Source: Nitzschia sp. DOCU1 (taxonomy: Eukaryota; Bacillariophyta; Bacillariophyceae; Bacillariales; Bacillariaceae). Taken from it: a DNA stretch of 64,000 bases. The stretch spans positions 1,813,352-1,877,351 of the forward strand of contig OX595988.1 of assembly GCA_951394045.1 (NCBI GenBank), in the 5' to 3' direction. The translations under genes and the position numbers were made by a program. Below, piece by piece: positions 33,301 to 42,100 of this stretch. The first letter of the stretch is position 1. Each line of letters starts with the position of its first letter. The notes beneath the pieces were generated by a model, which was given only the letters and a program-made list of their open reading frames with translations, searched no databases and was not told where the DNA came from.

Positions 33301-36300
33301 TGGGTTGACTGGCATCTTTCAGTCGCCGCATTTGTGCTAGCCGTCGACCAACGGGAAGAAGGAGACATTGTACGGAGTTTGTCTCAGGCCCGGGATTTGC
33401 TGTCCACCGAACCACGAACCGAAGGAGATAGTTCACCAGTTTGGATGATATCAATGCTATCAACGAAGGAGAAAGAACGCTTGCAGCAGCTAATCAATGG
33501 AGGTGAAGAAGCCGAAGAGAGGATCCGACAGCTCCTCTCGAAGTCACGAGACTTGAAGAAAGGCTGCATGCAGAACGCTGATAGTGTACGTCAGCATTTG
33601 TCACAACTGAAGGAGTATCATGCCACCTTCAAGGAACGCGCCACCGGGAAAGCTGGGCTGCCACTTGATCCGTCACTGGAGCCTCAGCTAGATTATCATG
33701 TCAAAGTTTTTACTTGGTTGGTGGGTATCGATTGTCTTGGCGACGATGGGATTCTGAGGCAACTTTGTTTCTTACACCATCATTTTATTCTCGTGCAGGT
33801 TCGAACGTTTTCCTATCCATTCTTGTACCTGGACGAAGCGTCATACGTTGCAGCCAATGAATGTAAGGAAAATGGAGACGGCCGAATTCCATGGGACGTC
33901 CTTGTCTCGCTCGCCGAAAGGCTGCCACCGGAAAAAGAGGCGTCCATCGACGACTTTGCGCTAGTTTCTCTTCGCATACGCGAGCTTCACGAAGCCGGTA
34001 CTCGATGGCAGGAAGAAATCACCAGAACAACGTCACTGTCAAATCGTGGGGGGAAGCGACGAGGAAATGCCATTTCACCTATTAAAGGTGAACAAGAAAC
34101 CGAGTCTGTTAGAATGCTTGAAATGGAAAAGATGAAGCAACTGGCGGCGAGCCCTATCCTGTCCAAGGTATTGATGCCGAGGGAAGATGCTGTGCATGGT
34201 ATTCTGAGAAGCTCAACGGAATTCGAAACTCGACTGCATGAGTTTCTCGGCAAAGACTACGACGGGGACCATCCAGACCGTGCCGCCTTCCCAGATTCTG
34301 ATTCGCTGGTCGGCAAGAAAGGGGAATTCATTCTGTTTCGATTAACTGGCGGGGATCTGTATGAGTCAGTCTTGCGGTCAATGGACGAACTATCTGTCGT
34401 TGCTGGGGATGTACTGGCCGAAACCCCCGGAAAAGCAACGTTCGACTGGATCAAACAAGCGGTCGATTGGATCCAAGAATTAAACGATAAGGTTACCAAG
34501 GAATCTCCGTTCCCTGACGCCAGAGACAATGTTCTGATCATTCCGGGGGACCAAGCACGAATTTTGATCGAGTCTGGTGATAAACTTTTCCTTGAAGTTC
34601 CCGACGACCTTAAGAAGACTCTGTCGCAACATGGAATAATTGTTTCAACGAATAGACAAGAGCAGAGTTTGCGAGTGGTTGTGAAGAAGAACGGAGCACA
34701 TCACAGTTTAGGTGGCACAGTGATTCGGTGGTGCCCCATCCTATTCGAAGCGCTGAAGGCGGATCACAACAGGGAACAGAAGTGGAGTCGGGATATTCAA
34801 TCAACGCTGAACGATTTCGCCGCCTTCATGAAATTGGATAAAGACGAGAACAAGAAGAAGGAAAAGGAATACTTGTACCGCTGGTATTGCTATCGAGAAC
34901 GGGTCGCTGCTCTGCTCGAGTACGGGGCAAGATCACTCATAGTTGCTCCTAAGCCTGGTGTCGTGACAAATTTCGGGAAACTCCTCCAGTCAATGTCGGA
35001 CTTTATTTCAAAGCACGCCGAGCCGGAGTTTGAGCAGGAGTTTGCAAAAATGCTTTTTGCGGAGCGCACGTCGCTAGTAGACGATCGCTTCGTGCGGTTG
35101 GAGTCGCTACTCTATCGCAAATCTTTGGCAGTGGATCAGTACAGTGCCGTCGCTTCTGAAGACCCTAGGACTGTTAGAGACCGTTGTCGTAGCCTTCTCG
35201 CCCGAAGTTTTACTAAAGCTTTGCAGGCGATAGGCATGACCAAGGCTGACGAGGGGTTCGGCCATAATCAATTGGAAAGTTTCTGCGCAATCAGGGCGTG
35301 GGAAATAGAAAACGAGATGTTTGATCGTTTCCAAGACGAACTTGGTGTCACTAGCTTCTCGGAAGAATATCGAGGCAAGGCAAGAAGCCTCCGTGCCAGT
35401 TTCGATGACAAGAACAACCTATCATTCTGTTTGCAGGTGCTGGTGGGCGACGTCACCCCGAGCAACCTTGTAAGTATGTCCAAGGAGCAGATGGCGAGTG
35501 AAAAGACTCGGCTCGAACGGGAACGTGCCAAGAAACAGGCCATAAGCCAAGTCAATTTAACACCCGAAATCCAGGAGTCGACGAAAAAGATAGCACCCGA
35601 AGGAGTGGCAAAAAGCCAACGTGCAGATGAAAAGAAAGCATGTTCGCCCGCCAAACTTTCTTCAATTCTCCGGAAGCCGAAGATCGCCTCCCCAACAAAG
35701 CCCAAAGAAGCTCCGCCAGATGTAGCCGAAGCAGACCAACACGACGAATTGGCAGTAAACAAAACGAGCAGCATCAGCAATGCTGCTGATACACAGCACC
35801 CATTACTGCTACAGCAGCAAGCTCTCGAGAGCATAGCAGACAAGTCAGCTGCGGCACTGAAGAAGCTGAGTGCACCGAGGGCAACGCGGCCGCCACCTCC
35901 TCCCTCTCTCGTCAACGCATTCAAGAATTCCTGCAGCGACTCTGACGACGAAGAGAGTTTTGGGCAACGGGTTCACGATGAATCAGGTGGAGATACTTTC
36001 CGGTTTGAGACGAATCTCCGACTGAACTTTGATGTAGGTCTTTACTTAGAAGACACTTCAGCCGGTGATGTCGATCGTTTCCTTCCCAAAACTCTAACGG
36101 AAAAAGGGCGACTACCGGAAGACGAGTTTACCCGATTTGTGTCCGATAAGCTGGGGGGTGGGCGATGGAAAGCTGTTCCTTTGCGTCTCGTACCCCTTTC
36201 ACAGCAAGACTATCAAAATTGTGCTGAATTTTTCAAGGCGTACGATGCGAAGAAACGAATTGCGATGGTGTCTATGAGCCAAAACACGAAACTGTTCTTG

Positions 36301-36405
36301 GTGTCACCGAAGTTTCACGGTGCAGCCAAGCTAGCAGGCGTAGCGTCGTTGTCAAGCAAAACTGACTCTTATATTATTGTGCTGACAAAGGATGTTTTTG
36401 GATGA
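30205..36405 (+). CDS. giant nuclear protein with PLU-1-like helical region, TFIIS central (TFS2M) and SPOC domains (PHF3/DIDO/Bye1-like)
   Basis: A single 2066-residue frame from the ATG at 30205. Near the N-terminus a poly-Ala tract is followed by a Tudor-like segment (about 80-130: WYAGRIKS ... VRVLFVGDE ... KVRP). A very long helical middle with periodic Trp recalls the PLU-1 region of KDM5 demethylases, but no JmjC, ARID or PHD domain is visible. Residues about 1685-1770 form a TFIIS central domain (AWEIENEMF ... YRGKARSL ... DDKNNLSFCLQVLVGDVTPSNLVSMSKEQMAS). A basic linker leads to a SPOC domain from about 1933 (FLPKTLTEKGRLP ... KLFLVSPKFH). In Bye1, PHF3 and DIDO this pair binds RNA polymerase II, and PHF3's SPOC reads the Ser2-phosphorylated CTD. 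A transcription-elongation role is therefore likely. Bases 33721-33798 may be a 78-nt in-frame intron. Confidence 0.8.
30310..30341 (+). repeat. GCA trinucleotide repeat coding poly-Ala
   Basis: About ten GCA units encode ten alanines in the N-terminal disordered part of the SPOC-domain protein. Such repeats are prone to length variation. Confidence 0.85.
31711..31824 (+). repeat. tandem 57-bp coding repeat (2 copies)
   Basis: Units 31711-31767 and 31768-31824 encode the 19-residue sequence QARTWLGRLFEDAPTSSQD and a near copy (residues about 503-540 of the SPOC-domain protein). The strong nucleotide similarity indicates a recent duplication of one helix. Confidence 0.85.
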
Positions 36406-37016
36406 TTCTGGAGCGTGGTGAATCCTGTGGCTTGATTCTAGCTCTACAGCTCAGTCGCCGGTCTTGATGCCGAGTCCCATCACTGCTGTATGTTCGGTCG
36501 AGTCGAGTCGAATCTTTGAGTCGGATTATTCAACGGCTCAGTGGGCTGCTTGGGCGACACCTACGTATCTATGATACCTATCTTGACGTGCCGGTGCCAA
36601 TACCTACATTGCGGACGTCTGTTCATTGTCCGTTTGGGGACGCCCAATACAAGTGTCGAAACGTCCCCATACAATGGTACATACGGCAAATAGGTACATA
36701 TTGGTCCCCCTTCCCAACATCGACGATAGGATTCGTGTTTCCAATCCGGTTGTTTCCTTGGGTGGCATATGCGATGGTGGTCGAACGGTACGTACATAGG
36801 TCAACTTAGAGCGAACCAGGCACAGACGATGGGATTTTTGAGTTCTCGCCACAGCATGCGATGCAATCACGCAACAGCATGTCCCTCCTCGAAGCATCAG
36901 CACGACTGTCATATCGGCATACGCCTCCTTTCATTGCCATCGACATTCATTTTGTCGCCACTGAACTCGTTAGGTGTGTGCTGTATCGTGCCCACCTAGA
37001 CAAAACCCAGAATATA
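36406..37016. other. intergenic region, 0.6 kb
   Basis: No gene is seen. Presumed 3' UTR of the SPOC-domain gene and promoter of the JTB-like gene. Confidence 0.35.
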
Positions 37017-37812
37017 ATGGGAAGAATAGGTAGATCCCTCCCGTTAAAGTTCGCTACATTAATTCTGCTCTTCGGCGCGACCGAGGCATTCGTTCGTGTG
37101 CGCGAGACGTCCTCGGTGTCAGGAATCGATGACTTTGATCATCTTGTTCGACGGCGACTTGAAACTGCCGAAATGGTGGGGACTCGGGATTGTAAACCAA
37201 TAGAAAAATGTGAAATGTGCACGTTTACAGATCAAAAATCCATTCCTGCCTGCAAGGAGACTGGGCGCAAACAAAAAATGGAATGCACAGCATCCGACGG
37301 AGATGGTGAGACTTACTTTGTCGCCCAGATTGCGACACCTACGTCAAATATCATCAACCTCTCACATCTAAGCTATTCTTCCACAGATTCCAAGTCAGTT
37401 ACAGATTATTACAGTTGTAAATACACAGAAGCCGATGATCAATTTGCCATGGTGCGTCATTTTTTATTCTTGATTGTTTCATTCGTGGCTGGCGCTTGGA
37501 TAATATCGTTAACAATTTGTGTCTATTTTTTGCAAAACCGCTCAGATTCGCCTCCAAATGCTTTGTGTTGTTGTCGGTAGTATGGCTTTTATGAGTGTGC
37601 GGCGGCAGAAACGAGTCAGTGCCAGTTTGTTTGAACAACGAAAGCTTGCTGCCGAGGCGGCTCGGCAACAAGCTAAGAAAGCGAGGCGAAGCAGTGAATA
37701 CGTGGAGAATAACCAGGACGAGGAGATCGAATTCACCCGAATCGATCAACAGCAACAAGACGAGATGATACCTCTCGTCGATACCAGCAGCAACCCTCTT
37801 GAAATTATCTGA
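37017..37812 (+). CDS. JTB-like (jumping translocation breakpoint) single-pass membrane protein
   Basis: Three exons, 37017-37305, 37387-37451, 37546-37812 (206 residues). It begins with a signal peptide (LKFATLILLFGATEAF). The extracellular part has the JTB-type cysteine pattern: CxPxxKCxxC, IPACKETGRKQKMEC and a later YYSC. A short hydrophobic segment (LQMLCVVVGSMAFMSV) is followed by a basic, alanine-rich cytosolic tail (VRRQKRVSASLFEQRK), as in JTB, where RQR follows the membrane span. Human JTB is a Golgi/plasma-membrane and mitosis-linked protein of poorly defined function. The first intron (81 bp) has no stop in frame, so an unspliced reading would insert 27 residues; the splice is preferred because it brings the cysteine pattern to normal spacing. 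Moderate confidence. Confidence 0.6.
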
Positions 37813-38667
37813 ATTGTATCAGGCGGTGAAATTATGTTCTTCATTGACGGTCTCCCTGGTCCGTGCAGTTACTACAACTTTCGTAATTCTACGGATGGGA
37901 ATGACGACGATGCGGGACAAGTGATGCCTCTGCGGAGTTTTGGTGCTGGCTATGGTCTGATGGACCGCGCAAACCATGGGTAGATCTGTGCTTAGTTTTT
38001 CACCCAGTTTGTTCCACCGACGCTGGAGCACAAATCGAATCAGTTTTGGAGGTTTTTTGCGAGTTCTTGAGGCGAATGGCGTTGCGGGAAATGGCTGGGG
38101 TACAACGATAGGACAGATACTCCATCCTGGCGGGGTTGTCCTTTATCTACCAAGAACACATTTCAATCCCACTATACACCAAATAGACTATTTTGACTCG
38201 TCCATCGTGCTTAGCAAATTGAACAATGAATCAGGCTGAAGTAGTAGGCGAAAGAAGGGGTAGACGTCGCTACTATAGCTCTATACCAGGTATGGTTGGG
38301 AGTACGAACAACAACGAAGAAGAACAATGACCTTTTCGACTAAATGGACAAATCGGAACAAATGCTACTTTCTTAGCTAACAACTCATCGTAGTCCTTTG
38401 GAATTGAACTCGAAAGGATGTGCTTTGTACGTACCACCAATATTGCGCGGCACGGGGATTTCACCCTCCACGCACCAATATTAATATATATGTATTCGTA
38501 CACGAAGATATAGTTTTGTCGTACTAAGAAGCAAAATCCAATCAAAAGCCTTCTTTTTCGCAATCTTTTTTGTTGCGGATCGAAATTTGAATACACGCGA
38601 TCGTCCCTATTTGGCAGAGCGTCACAATTCCATTTTCTGCTCAACAACAAAACCAGCCAACGATACA
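37813..38667. other. intergenic region beside the retrotransposon
   Basis: 855 bp with open frames on both strands (to 87 and 131 codons), none with recognisable content; the 131-codon frame even uses the first base of the LTR for its ATG. The last six bases (GATACA) are the left copy of the target-site duplication. Confidence 0.45.
38662..38667. repeat. target-site duplication, left copy (GATACA)
   Basis: The same six bases directly follow the other LTR at 45070-45075. Copia elements usually make 5-bp duplications; here six bases match, so either the duplication is 6 bp or one flanking base matches by chance. Confidence 0.8.
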
Positions 38668-39153
38668 TGTTGAAATCTCTCGAGTCTGTACCTCGTCAGC
38701 TGAACTCTTGACTAGATTGACCACACTTGCCAATCGTCGTCAATGATACTGCTCGTGTCCTTTGCAACTTGCCAATGCAAAGGTCTCTACTTTTAGATAG
38801 TTTCTTTCACACACTTCGCTCCTTAGAGTTATGACTACAATACTAAACTCTCTCCATCCATCGCTGCTTCCGACATTATCGCAAACGATCGCTCTTTGCT
38901 TTATTCTAGTCTTCCAACATGAAGACTTTTCTTATCGCTTGTCCCCTTGTAGTTGTTTAGCTAAATTAGCTTCACGTCAAGCTATTCAGCGTCCGTTCCA
39001 AGATCCCAAATAATGAATCTTTCCGTTGCCACTCCAAATGTTTTCTTCCTCTCTAGTAATCCGAAATTGATAGTCGGGGACTCGGAGCGCAGACGACTAA
39101 ACGGACTGCCGACTCGATGGACTCCGATGACGTCGGCACCTCATTTTCCAACA
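38668..39153 (-). repeat. 3' LTR of the copia element
   Basis: 486 bp, the same length and, on reading, the same sequence as 44584-45069. Because the element is on the minus strand, this left copy is the 3' LTR. The last 13 bases of the Gag-Pol frame, including the stop, lie inside it. A TGACGTCG box is at 39128-39135. Confidence 0.95.
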
Positions 39154-42100
39154 TCCTCCCTCTGCGCTTCGACTGGGTGATCGACTTCGAACACAATTTT
39201 CTCCCAATCTTCTCTGATACGCAAATTCCCATTTCGCACTCTCTCTGCAAATTTAGAGTGTAACTTCTCTGGAAGATTCTTCGTCATCAAGTCGCTTTCG
39301 TTTTCATCTGTTCTCACATAGGCAGGGACAATCTCTTTCCTGTTGTAGAGTGTTCGTATGAAATGGTGTCTGACCTCAATGTGCTTGGTCCGGCTACCGA
39401 CCGATGGATTCTTGATGAGGAAGATGCATCCTGTGTTGTCCTCCATCAAGATTCCTGGTTTCTCCACGTAGAAAATTTCGTCCAACAGCATCATCAAGAA
39501 TCTTGCTTCGCATGCCGCCAAAGCCGCACTGACATATTCGGCCTCGGTGCTGGACAGCGTGACGATGTGTTGTGTCTTGCATAGCCAGCTCACAAGCATC
39601 CCTCCGAGAGTATGTAGGTTCCCAGATACGCTTTTTCGATCGTCTTTGTTCGTCGCGTAGTTTGAATCGGCGTTCGATCCGCATCGCATTGCCTTTGGCT
39701 TCCGAAAAATCAGTTTCAACTTGTCCTTGTGTTTCCATATGAAACCAACGAATCTTTCCAACTCTTTCCAATGATCTTCGTTCGGGTTTCCGAATTGTCT
39801 TGCCAATTCACGCGCCGCGTTTGCACCTTCCGGCAACAACTTGCAGACCAAATAATTGATCTTCCCGACGATCGTTCTGTAGTCTGTCGCATTAAGTGGC
39901 TTGTCTTCCTTGTTTTTCTCCAACGAAATGCCTGGCGTTCCGGGTGTATCGTAGCCTTTGGGTTTCTTCCCGGTCAATCGTTCGTAGGTGTCGATGATTC
40001 CATCCACAAAGTCGTGCATGTCGGCCTCTAAATAACGCTCTCCGTTTTCGTCATGCTTTTCCTTGTACCAAACACCTAAGTGTTTTGTGAAGCCATCTTG
40101 GTTCGTGAATCCAAATCGCTTCTTAATTCCGCTTTTGAATTGCGCAATCGCGTCCTTTGTGCCGCACAATAGCGTGTCGTCGACATGAATCACCGCGATA
40201 ATAATTGTTTCTCCCTCGTCGTCTCGTCGGAAGAACACGCACGGGTCCACGTTGCTTTGTTGCATGCCCATCTCTTCCGTTAAATGTTTGGAATACGTCT
40301 TGAAAAATATAAGCGCAGCGTCGACATCCCCGTACATTGATTTTAACCTTTCAATGCACATCGTGTTGGCTTCTTCTTCAGTGATGAACCCCAACTCGAG
40401 TAGTCCTTCGGGGAACTCCATGAAGCTTCGATCCTCTTTATCACCTTCCAGGAATGCCGCTTCCACGTCGATTGAGTCGAGATAAAAACGCTTCTTTTCG
40501 TCTGGATCGTCGGCCTTGAATAAATAAATTCCGAACACAACATGTGTCGACGTATCCGTGCCGACCGGGGAGTGTGACTGTTGAAAGTCGATTCCAGGGA
40601 TCATTGTGAATCCCTTCGAACAGATCCTGACCTTGTATCTGATTGAGCCGTCTGGTTCCACTTTCTTCTTGAAGACCGGCTTTGATCTCATCAACTTTTT
40701 GTTTAATTGTCGCGGTATGGACTTCGGCACTTTCTTCCAACAACCTCGTTTGATAAAGTTGTTGATCTCGTTTGCCGTTCCATTTCTCCATTGTTCCGCT
40801 TCCGGTCCATTCAGGGCTTCTTTCATCGTCGTCGGTGTCCCATAATCTGACTCCATCATCATCACGTTTTCATAACAAAAGTTGACTTCCTTCGTAGATT
40901 TTGTGCCGTCTTCTTCTGTGAATTCCGTCACTTCCGAACGATTCTCGACCATGGGGTTGTAAGAGGTGTCGAGGCGACGTAGTTCTCGATCGATTCTTTC
41001 TCGTTTTCGTTCCGCAGCAGTCTTAATCGGCTTCGGAGGTGGCGCGATTTCTTCCTCCCCACTGTCATTTTCTGTAGCGTTTTGTTCCTCCCCAATTTTA
41101 TTCCCATCGTCTTCTTTTTCTTCTTCTTCATCCTGGATCGACTCTTCTTCGATAGTTGGAGTGGGGGTTGTCGACTTAGGCGCTGGATCGTCGTCGTCGT
41201 CGTCAGAATCTGACAAAACAGCCGCTGTGGGATTTCGATATCGCAAAATACTGGCTGGTTGTTTATTCCTCCCTGCTGGCGGCGGCGGCGATGAAGCGCG
41301 ATTGGAGTGTGTAGGGGGAACATCCTCGTCTTGAGGAATAATGTGGGGGCGGGGTGCATCCGTATCAGGTGGTGGTGTGTCATCGATGCCGGGTGGCAGT
41401 TCCTTGATTTCCGCGTCTTGCTCAAAAATTGAAATGCCATTTCGCGGGTCGAGGCGCGAAAATGTGAGCCATTCGACGTCGCGGCTCTCGATGACGTGCT
41501 GAGTTTGCGGGTTGTACATACGGTACGTGTCCGGCGGGCGGCCTTGGGCATATCCAACCATTAGCATTTTTATGCCTTTTTGTTTCCATTTGCCCGTGAT
41601 TTGAGCACGGTTTGTGACGATCGCGGGACGGCCAAACTCAATTAGATGTGCGGCGAGTTTCGTCACGTCTTGATAAACCACGGCGTTCGCCGGCTCGGAC
41701 CGCACTGATGATAGGGTCACATTCTCCGTAGTATTGTGGTAATTGATGGCTTCGCCCCATAAACGTTGTCGACCTTCCTCGTTAATTCCAGCTGCGAGCA
41801 TCGATGCGTTTGCTCGTGTTATCAGGACAGGAATTCTTCGTTCCACCACACCGTTCATTTGTGGGGTATGTGGTGCTGTTCTTTCCAGCGTAACTCCCAG
41901 TTCGAGGCATAACTTGGATAGTGGGGCAACGTTTTCTCCCGCGTTGTCACATCGTAGATAGGTGACATTGAATCCCAAACCTCGTAGTTCCATGATTATG
42001 TCGCGTGCAAAGTCCACCATGGGTCGTTTTCGCGCGTTGAATCTTACCCATGATTTCCTCGAAAATTCGTCGACAGCGCAGAAGAGATATTTCGATCCGC

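Noticed and set aside
38273..38668. 131-codon minus-strand frame next to the copia element
   Set aside because: Its ATG uses the first LTR base, so it was created by the insertion; no domain.
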